A stretch of DNA of 64,000 bases from NCBI GenBank assembly GCA_001695595.3, contig MBPM02000002.1:124001-188000 (forward strand), in the 5' to 3' direction. This DNA comes from Plasmopara viticola. Its lineage: Eukaryota > Oomycota > Peronosporomycetes > Peronosporales > Peronosporaceae. A model generated the notes under the pieces. That model was not told where the DNA came from. It saw only the letters and a program-made list of their open reading frames with translations, and did no database searches. The position numbers and the translations under genes were made by a program. Below are positions 34,801 to 46,285 of this stretch, piece after piece; within the stretch, counting starts at the first letter, position 1; every line of letters begins with the position of its first letter.

Positions 34801-37573
34801 AGAGAATCCTCCTTCATTCTTACTAATTGCATGGTTTACTGACCTTCTGATAAACAAGTGTCACGTGTTGTTATCGTTGCTACAACAATTTTATCCAGAT
34901 GCACGGACAAAGCATGGCGAATTCCTTGCCGTTGTTTTCTTCCGTCAGGACATCAACCATTTACGCCTTGACAAGCTTTTTTATACTAGAGCCAAGTTGA
35001 ACATGATGTAGTGACTGTAAGTACTAAATTTGCTCTACAAAGCAGGGATCATTTGCTTGAGTCAATGTTGTTTTTACGTCATCGAAGCTATAAGCTTTAG
35101 ATTTGCTTCAAACTCGTTCTTCACATAGTTGAGACTGATTTATGGGACTATCTTCTCTAGCTTCTATCAAAGAGATAAAATCAGTTATAGGATGATAGTA
35201 TTACTATTCGGAAAGCAAATACATATCTATGTAATTATGTTGGTATTTAGCTAAAACTTGATTGCCATCAGATTCAGAGAAGCGATAACACCTCGTTATA
35301 CGCGACTTTTGTAATCGAAATATTTGGGAGTCATTCTTGCTCGACTATAAGCAATCATCAAGCCACTTTTATTTAAGGTGCTCAGATGCTGAAATGCCGT
35401 TTGGTGATCTGTGATCGCATTAAAATCCATTTTTATCCATTTTCCAGGAGAGTGCTTTCTTTTAAAGACAAGAGCTTAAATTTTTCCAGTTCAAACCGCC
35501 ACAGTCGGAGCTAATGAATCCTGGTCTATCTAGACGTTGAGACATAGTAGTGCGCGAGCGGCCTTGACAAATTTTCAACTAGTTAATCAAGAAAGAGCTG
35601 CAAAGTCAGCCGCCTTCTCGGACAGCACGTATATCATATAGCGGGTACCGCACGTCCGACAGACGCTGGACGACGATTCCATCCATCCCAAATCCGACTC
35701 ATGTATACAATCTTTTCGCACAGGCGTAAAATTGAACGTAAGTGCTATTACGTGTGACCGGATCAAACAGCTGTTTTTGCAGAGGAGGCGTGTAGGAAGA
35801 CATAAAATTTCATCGATAAACGTCCTCAGTATTTAGATCTGGATACTAGATACTTAATTGTTTGATGCTTTATTTATGAGCTTTTCCAGCTCATAATGCT
35901 ACAAGCGAGTTCGCAAAAAGAGCCATCATAAACAGACTTGTAATAAAACAGATCAAACGCAAACCACACATCTACAAAGCGTTCTACAACATACCTCGGC
36001 GCCTAAAACACCATTTTGCCCGTCACAATTCGCTAAAAGAGCTTGCGCGAGCAACCTATGCTAGTGATGAGGCTGCACGTTCGTCTTTAAATACACACCT
36101 TGCCGATGAAGCTACATTTGGACTATTTGCACATTAGGCGAGCCGAGATCAACAAAAACGGTGACGCCAAAACTGTTGCTATTTGGTGTCTATGCGCAAC
36201 AAACACCAGCAAACGCCAAAAATTATCAACATACAAGCGTCTATTTTGCCAGAGGGAAGGCTGTATGTTAAAATGCATAATCGGCGTGGTGCGCAACACG
36301 ATAGAGAAGCACACTGATCAGTCGATGTTGACATACTTGATCACGATCACAAATCATTTGCCGATCTTGTTGTCCATCCACGAAGACGCACAAGGACATA
36401 AGAGAATTCGGAAGAAGTCAGTTAAGCGGCAAGTAATTGAAAAATGTGTCCGAATAGTGGTTGCCACAGTTCGTCTTGAGGTTTCAAAACCCCAAGGGAT
36501 GCTTACAATGTCAAGCTTCTAAAACAACTGCGCATACCAGCTTATCTCCCTCTGCTTGCTGCCTTGCTTTACGGCCTCGAAGATCGCTCTAAATCGCCTT
36601 GTTGTATTTCATGATTGACGGCTTTGGGGACCGCTTTGAATCGCCCTATTGTACTGAATAAGACAGCTGACACTCTTGTCGATCTTATCGCCTTGTGTCA
36701 AAATCTTTTACTGCAGATTAAGCGCTGGGAAGGTATAATTAATTGTGTACTACTTAATGACTGGAAAACGCACCAGAGATTACTGCTGGGCGCTGCCGCA
36801 TTAAAAACAGGCATTTGCAACTTTCTTGTTGGTGTCAAAGACGTCTGTCACCGATCGTCAACTGGCGTCGAAAATCGCTTTGGTAGCTAATCACGGCAAC
36901 GTCATTTCTCTTCGGAGCCAATGAAATATCAGCAAAATATCTTCGCCCCACAATAAAAGGCCTTTGCAAGCGAAGGCCTTTCAAGTTCTTGAAAAGGACC
37001 GGAAGAGTTTGGTGCGGTCAAATTTCAAAATCGTGTACAATCGACAATCGACTATGTCGCAAGAGACTTCCCGCACCATGTCACAATGTATCCTGAAATC
37101 ACTTGGCAGTACAAGAATCGATTACTAGCTGTGTCAATATGCAACAAGCTTCATTTGTTCACACGACAACCCCTCGCGTTAAAACCACGCATGTAACAGT
37201 CAGGTGATTAGTGATAGCGTCGACAAGGGATTCGCTGATGGTTAAACAGTCGGCCAGCTTGCCTGTGTCAGTCAATGTGCATCTATAGGACTGCAAAAAG
37301 GTAGAGAATAAGCGTTAACTAGCCTTGAGTACGAATCGTACGTTATCGGCAAGGTCTTTATTGCAGCCTTGAAGATAGCGTATATACAATTGAAACTGCG
37401 GCTTGGAATATCTTTGGATACAACGGCGTGAAACGTTATATTTTTTAATGTTAAAAATGCCGTGTATACACAAGTTTTAAAAAAGTAGCAGGAGCAACAC
37501 CCGCTGAATCGCCAAAGATGCTGATATTTAAATTTCACTGGTGGTTGTGCAGCCTTCTTGACATGATGCAGCG
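31805..37573. other. Gene-poor, decayed repeats
   Basis: About 5.8 kb of short open frames on both strands. A plus-strand patch at 35960-36520 reads like broken coding sequence (for example SLKELARATYASDEAARSSL near 36030-36080), and a 140-codon frame at 36100-36522 overlaps it in another frame. No family could be assigned and no boundaries of elements were found. Confidence 0.4.
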
Positions 37574-37795
37574 TTGGTAGCTCCCACATCGAACAAGAAG
37601 ACCATCAACGTATTACAATCTGTCTGTTCAGCTTGGCTGTGGGTGCCATATCGATGCTCTTGGGCACCAATCGCAGAGCTATGCGTAGTAGGATCAATCG
37701 CAGTTTCAAATGCTGAAGATTTCTTGCGGCCTTCACGTTGTTGTGGCAACTGCGGAGAAGTAGGGCATGACACAAGAAATTGTAGTCAAATATAG
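37574..37795 (+). pseudogene. CCHC zinc-knuckle relic
   Basis: A 73-codon frame whose end reads CCGNCGEVGHDTRNC, a C-x2-C-x4-H-x4-C zinc knuckle (about 37740-37787), followed closely by a stop. Such knuckles end retrotransposon Gag proteins and also the C-terminus of MULE-type transposases. The frame upstream has no recognisable capsid or transposase motif, so it is the decayed end of one of these. Confidence 0.55.
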
Positions 37796-38314
37796 TAGCG
37801 ACTACACCAGCAATTGCCTTGAGGGGACTCCTTGATGTGCTCGATGCTGAGAACAATTTAAAGAGTTTCGGGTCCCCAAACCGCACATGAATGAGCAATT
37901 TCTCGAAACTGTAGCGCTTGCGGACAGTGCATCTTCTCGTCTAAAATAATTCCATAATCAAAAAGAAGTTTCTGATGTTATTATGGCTACTTTGTCAAAA
38001 CCACGCTAATTTTCTATATTTGATTGATCTGTCTTAATACAAGGTTCATGCTTTCCATCCAGTTAACCGGAGCACTTAAATAGTGTACAGAGAGGGGGAG
38101 GAGGGGGTGAGTAGTGAATAACAAAAAGTGAGTAAGTCCCGAATTATGCATACCGGTACATATATCCATCCTAAAAACCCGTGTCACGAAGGTAATAGAA
38201 CTGCACCTTTTGCACGAACCATGCGACAGACACACGCTCTTAGACTTAAATACATGGCTGATTGATCGACCTCTTGGCTGATAAGGTTAAGGTCGGTTTC
38301 TACTGTGCACGGTA
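37796..38314. other. Intergenic, nothing recognised
   Basis: Contains a short purine-rich stretch (GAGGGGGAGGAGGGGGTGAG near 38090-38110) and no gene. Confidence 0.5.
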
Positions 38315-38321
38315 ATTATAA

Positions 38322-38548
38322 TGTAATGTAATGTATTACGTTATCGCGTTGCCAAGGTATGCACGTGCTAGGCTCAGTCTGGCTAGTCCACGGCATAGAG
38401 TGGTGTCCGCATACGTCGAGTCTCGTTCGGCGGGCAGTGCATCCAGCACCGAGGTCGTATGGGTCTTCCATTTCTTTCGGTCTTGTGCAAGGGTACGTAC
38501 CACTTCGAGGTCTTGTGCTGTCCGGAGTCGAAAGCCGGAGCCACGGGT
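38322..38548 (-). mobile_element. SINE copy 1 (variant head)
   Basis: Shares about 140 bases with the other two copies, from the terminal pentanucleotide-like tail through TTACGTTATCGCGTTGCCAA, GCACGTGCTAGGCTCAGTCT and GTGTCCGCATACGTCG to the CCAGCACCGAGG segment. Beyond that its sequence differs from copy 2 but shares GGGTCTTCCATT with copy 3. ATTATAA at 38315-38321 and again at 38549-38555 may be its target-site duplication. The hAT element begins immediately after it. Confidence 0.7.
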
Positions 38549-38556
38549 ATTATAAG
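38549..38556. repeat. hAT 8-bp target duplication, left
   Basis: ATTATAAG directly precedes the left terminal repeat and recurs exactly at 41568-41575 after the right one. Eight base pairs is the target-site duplication length of the hAT superfamily. Confidence 0.9.
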
Positions 38557-38707
38557 TAGGGATGGGGACGTCAGCTCAACGTTAAGCACGTAAAACCGGT
38601 ATCCGTTGACGTATTGCAAACGTTTTGAGACGTCCCAGCGATATTAATGTATAGAACACCACACGAGCACAGGATAGAAGAAAGAGCTTACATCGCATCG
38701 TTCCCGG

Positions 38708-40961
38708 ATGAAGCCTCCACCATCAAATGATCCTGCGCCGCCGCCCCTGTTCAAGATGCGCCGTATTAAGAAGGACGATTACTGGTCGTTCATCCAACTT
38801 GTAGCTCCAAACGCACAGCTACCACCGGGAAAGAAGGCGTGGGAATCGTCTGATACAAACTTGGCTTATTGTCTAAAGAGCAAAAGCTCTTTCAGCTTTA
38901 AATCAGGAAGTAGCGCCAGCATTCGAAAGCACATGAATCAAAAACATCCACAAGATCTCAGCAGAGCTGGGCGTGAATAGGCATCCAAGCGAGTGGCGAT
39001 CGCACTTTGTGCAACGCAAAAATCTGATGCAATGATGTTTTCTCCGACAAAGAGAACAAGAAAGATCGATCCAGCTGACGAAGAGATGGCCACAAGAGCT
39101 TTCACTGATTGGATTGCCAAACGACTGCGCCCACTAAGTGTTGCCGACGACAAGGAGCTTCGTTTTTTCTTGACGTTGATTCAGACGATGAGAGGTCTGT
39201 ACGAGCTACCCTCTCGCCGCACTATTACTGAAAAAATGCAAAATCACTGTCAGTTCAAGCGATCGCTGGTGAAGACGTAGATTGCTGAAGATGCAGACTT
39301 CTATTCTCTCACATCTGACATGTGGACATCTCGAGCAACAGATAGCTATATTTCGATTACTATTCATTTTGTGAATATCAATTTTGAGATGATGGCGTAC
39401 ACTTTAGAAGTTATGAGTTTTGTGGGAAGCACACTGGCATCAGAATTGAATTGCAAACTGGGCGTGCTCATGCGCAAGTGGGGACGCTACATTTGATTGT
39501 ATCAGGAGCTCTCTCGAAAACAAGTGTCGAAGTGACAAATGTGGAAGAGGATAATGACGGGAACGAGGAAGTTGGAGAGGAGGTTGAAAATATTGCTGAC
39601 AGTGAAGATGATGAGGAGCAGCGGATTGAGAACCTTCAATTGAAGTGGAAGCTATTGCGTTCTTGAAGCAAGAAATGGTAGATATCGAATCCCAAACGAT
39701 TGCAAGTTCTATAGCCAGCGTTTCGCATGAATCTGAGCTACTGGACGTTAATGCTGATGACACGCTGGATGGAGGTCTTCTTGATGGTTGTCTTAGTGTG
39801 CGGACAACAACTTCAATTCTAAACGCTATGAACTAAGCCATGAGTGAAGCAAGAATGCATGTTTCTAGCTTTCGCAAAATTGTTCACTACTTTAACAAAA
39901 GTTCTAAAGGAAAAGACAAGTTGAAGTCGCTACAAAATGTGGCCGTACCTCTTACCGTTATTTCAGATGTAGCCACTCGCTGGAATAGCACGCATCACAT
40001 GATTCAACGCCTTCTGCAACTTCGTCCTAGTATCCAATCATTCATGGAGTTTATATTGACAGCGAAAGGCAAAGAAGAGTTCAGCGACGCAAGTATTGTG
40101 AGGCCCACTGGAGAAATGTGGTTTAGCATCCAATGCCTCGACAAGCTTCTCGTGGTTTTTGAGCTGGTAACCAAGACACTATCAGGTGGAACATACCCCA
40201 CTGCTACGTTGATATATCCATGTATACGCCTTCTTAAAAAGCGACTATTAAAGCAGAGGATATTTGCCAAAATATCGCCTGCTCACGCTGGAGAATATTA
40301 CTATAGCTCGGTGCTGGAACGCATGCATCTCGTCCGTCGGTTTTTCTTGTTTTTGCTCCGAAAAAGATTCAAGCAATTACCTTTGGATGTGAAATATTGC
40401 TGCTTGCTTGATCCTCAATTCGTGCATGGTGAGTCACTGAACGCAACAGAAAAAATAGAAGGGAGGGAGTTCTTGGTGAGCGAGGCAATGCGCTCTGCTG
40501 GTGCTAATGCCGTCGATGATATCTACAGCACGTGCTCCGATGAGGATAGCGATGAAGAAGAAAACTTCATAAATGATCTCCTTGGACGCAAGCGAAGATC
40601 GCCTCATCCTCAAGTGCAAAACGGGTTGTCGCTTCGTGCAAAAGTAGAAGCAGAGGTGAATCGATACTACGATAGATCCCATCAAAAGGCACAAGAAAAT
40701 ACGTGCCAGAAGCAGAAGTCGAAAACACAGAAACTTGACGATGGTCTCAAGTGGTGGCGCGAAAATGGCAGTGATTTTCCGCTCTTAGCTCCTATTGCGA
40801 GGAAATATTTTGGCATGGTAGCTACATCAGTACCTTCAGAGCGCTGCTTCTCGTGGGCAGGAAACATTATTACAGCACGGCGTAATAGGTTGTCTTCTTC
40901 CAACCTAAGAGATCTCATTTTTCTTTACAGCAATACGATTGGCGAGGAACTAGAGGAGTAG
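38708..40961 (+). pseudogene. hAT transposase, broken
   Basis: The first segment (38708-38980) holds a BED-type zinc finger start (KMRRIKKDDYWSFIQL, then AYCLKS and IRKHMNQKH); the second finger Cys reads as Ser. In-frame TAG codons at 38978-38980 and 39278-39280 interrupt a reading frame that otherwise continues through ADFYSLTSDMWTSRATDSY, the catalytic-core start of ZBED/hAT transposases. Frame changes follow near 39480 and 39660, and there is an in-frame TAA at 39834-39836. The last 373 codons (39840-40961) are intact and contain DVATRWNSTHHMIQRL and the C-terminal dimerisation domain LKWWRENGSDFPLLAPIARK with SVPSERCFSWAG. At least three stops mean no functional transposase, although the C-terminal half could still be expressed. 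Confidence 0.9.
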
Positions 40962-41100
40962 TCGAAGACGTACGGTAGAAACGTGCTAAAGAGTTACATG
41001 TTGTAAATAAACTTTTTGCACAACTCACATCACCTTTAATGTGCCAGCAGCCGACTTGTCTTAAAAACTCTTCTCCCGTCCGTTCTTATGTTTGTGCAGC

Positions 41101-41113
41101 TTGAACATGGTAT
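41101..41113. repeat. SINE 13-bp target duplication, left
   Basis: TTGAACATGGTAT lies at 41101-41113 and exactly again at 41415-41427, flanking SINE copy 2. A variable-length duplication of this size is the mark of LINE-type target-primed insertion. Confidence 0.9.
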
Positions 41114-41414
41114 TGTATTGTATTGTATTACGTTATCGCGTTGCCAAGTTATGCACGTGCTAGGCTCAGTCTGGCTAGTCCACGGCATAGAGTGGTGTCC
41201 GCATACGTCGGGTCTCGTTCGGCGGGCAGTGGAGCCAGCACCGTTTAGCGCTGACTTGGTAAGAGCCCAGGTGGCGTCCTGGTGCTGGAGACCGTCGCGT
41301 CGAGGGTGAGACTCGTTAGAGACCTGCAGATGCCCGAGAGCACCTGCCCGAAGCGCGTGAGCATTCAGGCCCCTCGCTTGGAAGGAGGGCGTCACCCCAA
41401 CCTTTTCCGAAGCA
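41114..41414 (-). mobile_element. SINE copy 2, nested in the hAT
   Basis: About 300 bp. On the minus strand it begins TTCGGAAAAGGTTGGGGTGA, passes through CACCCTCGACGCGACGGTCT, and ends in a short tandem (ACAAT)-type tail, TACAATACAATA. It has a 13-bp exact target duplication and no coding capacity. Size, simple-sequence 3' tail and duplication length all indicate a SINE moved by a LINE. Pol III box A and B motifs are not obvious to me, so its origin (tRNA, 5S or other) is open. Confidence 0.85.
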
Positions 41415-41567
41415 TTGAACATGGTATGGTTTTAAACCATTGGTTTGATAGGTTACAGTGTCTTTCCGAGACGTCAAACAACGTCTAAAAAAACGTGAAC
41501 GGGAACCCTGAACGGGAACGGGAACTACATTTTTTTTACGTTAACACCGTTTACGTCCCCATCACTA

Positions 41568-41575
41568 ATTATAAG
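41568..41575. repeat. hAT 8-bp target duplication, right
   Basis: Second exact copy of ATTATAAG, immediately after the right terminal inverted repeat. Confidence 0.9.
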
Positions 41576-42747
41576 GGCAAGAAATTCTATTTTCAGGGTA
41601 CATGCCATCGGACGAGACTATTTAACAAGTTGTAACTTTTTGATGCAGTAATACCGACGACGAGGTAAAGCAAACGACACACAGTGAGACGGGTGGGCCG
41701 TACTGGCAAGCCGTCGCCATTACGGTCGCCGTGACATTTGACGTTAATATTGGCATAATTCTCACTCGAACAAGACGCGAGCGTCGGTGCTTGCTGCATA
41801 TAAATAAAATGTTTTGCTGATTAAATAGTGAGCGTCGGTAGCTCAGCGTTGTCGATGACGTTTGCAGCTAACTTTCTCAAAACAAATTTTGTTCGAGTCG
41901 ATACCGGAGAAATAGGCAAACACATGCAGTTGCAAACTCATAATATCCAGTATGAAACTGCTAGGTGCGCCAGGTCTTGAAACTGTATCCACATCAAGTT
42001 GGATACATTTTGAAGGCAACCAATTTCGCGCACGGAGTTCTTGTCAGAAAGTGCCAGTGACGCAATTAGAGACGAAGATGCGCTAATGTTGCCAACTGGA
42101 GTTAATATTGATATATTGCTCCGCGGCGATTGACATAAAAGTCGATCACTTTTACTTGGTTTGAATGTCACTACATAAACACCTGATAATGAATGATTAG
42201 CTCAGTCAGACGTAACAACCATGAGCCTCAGACAAGTGTATGAACTGCTTTATTTTCTTCACCGAGAGGCCAATGGCCACATTATATATATTCTCCCTAC
42301 TATCGTTACAGCGCATCAGTATTAGCGTTGCATCATGCTTCGAGGTCTGCATAGTGCGCGGCAAACATCAAGTGTTCTCGTGCCTATGATGTCATCTCTC
42401 GGATCTGAGCGTACCATATGGTGAGTCTCGATCAATACGTACCTCGCTCTAGCGTGCATAGCCGTCGAGAACGTTTCCACAAATACTTTAATCAAATAAA
42501 AAATGAAGCCCTGTCGCGATCCATTGTCGTCGATCGTGGTATGTCGCTTGTGTGAGTCCGGATTGCCGTCTCAAGATCGATCGCCGGGCACTGGCCTGTA
42601 AGCCATCTCGTATTTTGGCGGGGGAGACGAAGAACAAGAACCCCCCCCCCTCTTCTCACCGAGCGAGCGGACAATCGACTTCAAGATTTCTTGCTCTCTG
42701 TACCGCAAAAAGGAGAATAAAACCCACCATTCTAAATTCAGTATACA
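41576..42747. other. Intergenic; weak tRNA-like stretch
   Basis: At 41832-41908 a GGTAGCTCAG box A-like motif is followed about 55 bases later by GTTCGAGTC, a box B-like motif, at tRNA spacing, but stems pair poorly, so a degraded tRNA or SINE head is likelier than a working gene. The 250 bases before 42748 contain a run of ten C (about 42641-42650) and the presumed Mo25 promoter. Confidence 0.4.
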
Positions 42748-44043
42748 ATGAACCGCGTCAATACCTTCTTCTGGGCCCGGCTAAACCCCACGGGTGAACT
42801 CGTGCGGTCTGTGGATGTACTTCTAAGAGAGCTAGTGCCCGACGACAAGCTCGATGCGGCATTTCAAAACCTCAGTATCGCCGCCAGTTCAGGAGTCGGG
42901 TTACCCGTGCGTAAGCCCGAGGGTGACGAAGTCTCGGATAATGCGGCCGACACTTGTGAACCAGACTATGAAGGCAACCCACCCCATGAGGAAGAGTCGA
43001 GTGACGAAGAATCGGCTACTGAAAAGACGGTGCCTGGGGAACTTGAGCGCAAGTGGGCCAAAATACGCGCTGTTTTCCACGACTGGGACGAGGTGCAGGG
43101 CGACCGGGAGAAGAAAATGGACGACATGGCCGAGCTCCTGCTGCGTTATCGAGTGCTGGAGAAGGTCTTGATGCCCAAAGTGCTTGGCCAGCTTACATTT
43201 GAAACGCGCAAATATGTAGGAAACGTGTTCCGCGCGATGACAGTGCTCAACTTGCGCGGCTTTATAGAACTGATTGAGGAGCGTCCAGACATCATGCGCT
43301 GGCTTGTCGAAGGCTACAAGAACAATGAAACGGCTTTGATTTGCGGCTCAATGTTGCGCGACTGTTTTGAGTACCAGACGCTTACGATGATTTTTCTGCG
43401 AAAACTCTCGCCCGAATTTGAGTTTTTATTCAAAGTCACGATGGAGAATAGCAACTTTGACATTTCAGCAGACGCGCTCCTCAACATCTCGCGGCTACTG
43501 ACGGTGCACAAGAAGGAAAGTGTGCAGGTGCTGGAAGAATCGTTCGACCGCATCTTTGGCCTCTTAAATAACCTGCTGACGTCGGAAAATTACGTCACCA
43601 GAAGGCAGACGCTGCAATTGTTGTCAGAACTACTCCTTGACCCCGTCAACTTTTCTGTTATGCAACGGTATGTATCTTCTCGCAGCAACTTGAAGCAGAT
43701 GATGCTATTGTTGCGTGAACCGAGTGAGGCTTTGCGCATGGATGCATTCCACGTCTTTAAGATCTTTGTGGCTAACCCGAATAAGTCGGCGGAGGTAGAG
43801 CAGCTCCTGGTACGCAATCGTGAAAAGCTTTTGGCGTTTGTTAGCGATTTCGGGAAGGCTGAATCCGGCCGTGACTTTCTTCAAGAGAGATCGTTGCTAG
43901 TGTTTGCGCTCGAACGGATGGCTGAGACGGATAAGACTCAGGGAAAGTCTCAGGAGCAATCTACACGGCGTGCATCTTTATCAAGTGCCGGGCAGATGCC
44001 GCTCTCGGGGCCTATGTCAGGAGTATGTGAAGATCTAAAGTAG
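42748..44043 (+). CDS. Mo25 / CAB39 family scaffold
   Basis: 431 aa, single exon. Mo25 is a helical-repeat scaffold that binds and activates STE20-type and LKB1-type kinases and acts in cytokinesis and polarity in fungi. Family motifs are evident: GYKNNETALICGSMLRDC (about 190-206), the FDISADALLNISRLLTVHK block, SENYVTRRQTLQLLSELLLD and AFHVFKIFVANPNKS. The length exceeds the usual 330-340 aa because of an acidic insertion of about 50 residues (48-98, with EEESSDEESATEK) between the first and second helices, and a 35-residue Ser-rich tail. The start ATG at 42748 gives a family-like N-terminus (VNTFFWARL), unlike the common PxFGK start. The core looks complete, so function is likely kept. Confidence 0.9.
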   Translation: MNRVNTFFWARLNPTGELVRSVDVLLRELVPDDKLDAAFQNLSIAASSGVGLPVRKPEGDEVSDNAADTCEPDYEGNPPHEEESSDEESATEKTVPGELERKWAKIRAVFHDWDEVQGDREKKMDDMAELLLRYRVLEKVLMPKVLGQLTFETRKYVGNVFRAMTVLNLRGFIELIEERPDIMRWLVEGYKNNETALICGSMLRDCFEYQTLTMIFLRKLSPEFEFLFKVTMENSNFDISADALLNISRLLTVHKKESVQVLEESFDRIFGLLNNLLTSENYVTRRQTLQLLSELLLDPVNFSVMQRYVSSRSNLKQMMLLLREPSEALRMDAFHVFKIFVANPNKSAEVEQLLVRNREKLLAFVSDFGKAESGRDFLQERSLLVFALERMAETDKTQGKSQEQSTRRASLSSAGQMPLSGPMSGVCEDLK

Positions 44044-46285
44044 AGAACATTTTGCCGTCAGGCAGCATATGAAAGTATTTAAAGTAAAGGGAAAAGATGC
44101 CATTCTCGTGCTCAAACCACAAATTATGAGCTCTATTGCAATGGTAAAGAAGGCTCGCTTGCCGTCTAATAACTTTTTAAGATCGACATTGCCTTGCCCA
44201 CAGGAAGCGCTGCTACCTACGCGCTGTCATTTATATAAAAGCGGGTAGCCAGCTCACACAACATAAGCACGGATTTATGGAACGGCCAATTACGTCGTCC
44301 CTAAATAAAAGTTATATTACGTTAATAGGGGTGTTGTTCATCAAATTAGTTGGCTCGATTATAAAAAGAAGGCTGCCGGCCGGTGGCCAGGTCAATTTAA
44401 AATGACTAAGCTAATCCCGAGGCATCAAAATTATCCTTTGCCCCTGCGCCATGAGAGGCAACCCTTGAGAAGTTCGCCCGACAGAGAGCCGCTCAAGAAC
44501 AAATGGCTTTATCAAAACCTTCAACTCCGCCGCTTCAAAACCGCGCATCTACAGTTCTCATTCGCCTGGTGGTCCAGAAACATTTCTACCTTCAAGCGAT
44601 GAGTTTGGTGAGCACTTCTTTGCGTCCTTGCCCACGAGGGCTACGCTGTTGTAAATAAAACTCATTGCCCGGGAACATCTTAATAGATGTTAGACATGCT
44701 TTGGCCGTGCAAAACGCCTTACCTGTCATAACAAGAAAGTACATAATTCCTCGGGGCACTAAAATATCTTGGCTGTTGGGGTCACTGGAAGTTGACGATC
44801 AGAGAGGGAAGAAAATAACATACGACAATTTTCGGTATCTTCTGGAAGTAGATTTAGTGGCCGAAGTCACTAATGCAGTTGGCGATTGGCTATGTGACTC
44901 ACGTTTTGACGAAAGTTCCGTCCCATGAGATGTCTATAACTCTCTAGATAACGAGTACAATGGAAATAAGATGGACGCAGAGCTCCCGTTTATTGCACAC
45001 CATGTCTCTAAGCAGCACGCTTGTCTTTTTCTTCACGACACTTCTTGCGTGGCGTTTGAACAATGGAACTCAGCTCAAATAACGATTTGATCTACTGGAA
45101 ATTTACGCGGTGACCTTTCTCTTTCTTCCACAACTAAAGGACTTGTCGTGTTGGTGGTGTTTGTAGAGCATGGCGAGCTTTTGTCAGGAGTATTCTGTTA
45201 CTAGAACCACTGCTGCTCACACCATGGAGAAATATCTATCGCGGCACTTTCTAGGGCTAGCATGAGTCCTGACCTTTTAGTGAAATGATCTATCGGTTTA
45301 TACGGTGTTTCGTTGGGTAAAAGTTGCACAGGTTACGTACAGAAGGAGTAGCGGAAAAACAAGTTTGTTTTACACGTCAACAATAAGATATGGTGACTGA
45401 CAGAGTTCCAGCTGGAACTGTTATACGATTGGTATCGATACGAGGTTCCAGGAATGGTCAGTCGCAAGTGTACATTTTTAATACTAGACTATATGGCATC
45501 AAAGGTGTGTACGACTTAAATGAAATGCAGCAGAGATGCAACTTTAAGTTTGAATGCAAGATGTAGCGGTCCTGGCAAATGATGACAATGGCACTGATGT
45601 AGCTGAAAATATTGTCAGCGTTGCGATTGGTCGGCTGACGATTAACGTGTGGTGTTTGACAAAGTGACGTGTCGATGAGCGTACATAGCGTTCCAAGTTG
45701 TGTGAATTATTGCTTGCGGAGAGCTTTCAAAAAATTAAGCTAACGTGATTTATACGCTAGGAGTAGACTGTCTCTAGCGCGGGACGCTAGCTATCCGAAT
45801 CATCTTTGGGGCCAGATCCGTACCCTTTACCCTTACTACACGAGATGTTTCGGTCAGTGGGGTCACACACTTTACTCGTTTAGTTTAGGGGTTCGGCTGC
45901 CTGTATTCGGATCGTATGAGGTACCTCTCGGTTTTGAGTCGAGAAATATGGTCTGCATGCTGACACTGAGGAAGAATAAGTACGTGGCCACTGTCTACAA
46001 GTCACGCGTCAAACTTCTTTCTTCCAGCTATTTCTTGGTGTCAGTTGGTGGGTGACAGCCGAGGCCAAGCGCTTGACTTTGTGTTTTAGTAGTCAATGTA
46101 AACTAAATTATAGTTGAGCTCGCAGTCGATCATAGTTAAGAATTTGCTTAACAGCAACGGCATCAGGGCTTGTTGGTGATGGTATTGATTGCACATTTAA
46201 TAAGGCTTCAGTATGCTAAAGTGTGAGCAAGAAGGAAATTAAACAATTATATTGCTACAATTATCTTGTGTAATTAATTATATTA
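44044..46285. other. Intergenic, no gene recognised
   Basis: About 2.2 kb. A plus-strand frame of 87 codons (44665-44928) has plausible composition (IPRGTKISWLLGSLEVDDQ) but no recognisable domain and no support. The rest shows only short frames. Confidence 0.4.

Larger units (their letters stand above)
38557..41567 (+). mobile_element. hAT DNA transposon, non-autonomous by decay
   Basis: A 3,011-bp element bounded by imperfect terminal inverted repeats: TAGGGATGGGGACGT at 38557 and its inverse at the right end (14 of 15 bases equal), flanked by the exact 8-bp duplication ATTATAAG. The interior carries a BED-finger/hAT transposase gene disabled by stops and frame changes, and a SINE (41114-41414) inserted between the transposase stop and the right terminus. 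Exact target duplications and near-identical ends indicate a fairly recent insertion compared with other transposons in this window. Confidence 0.9.
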
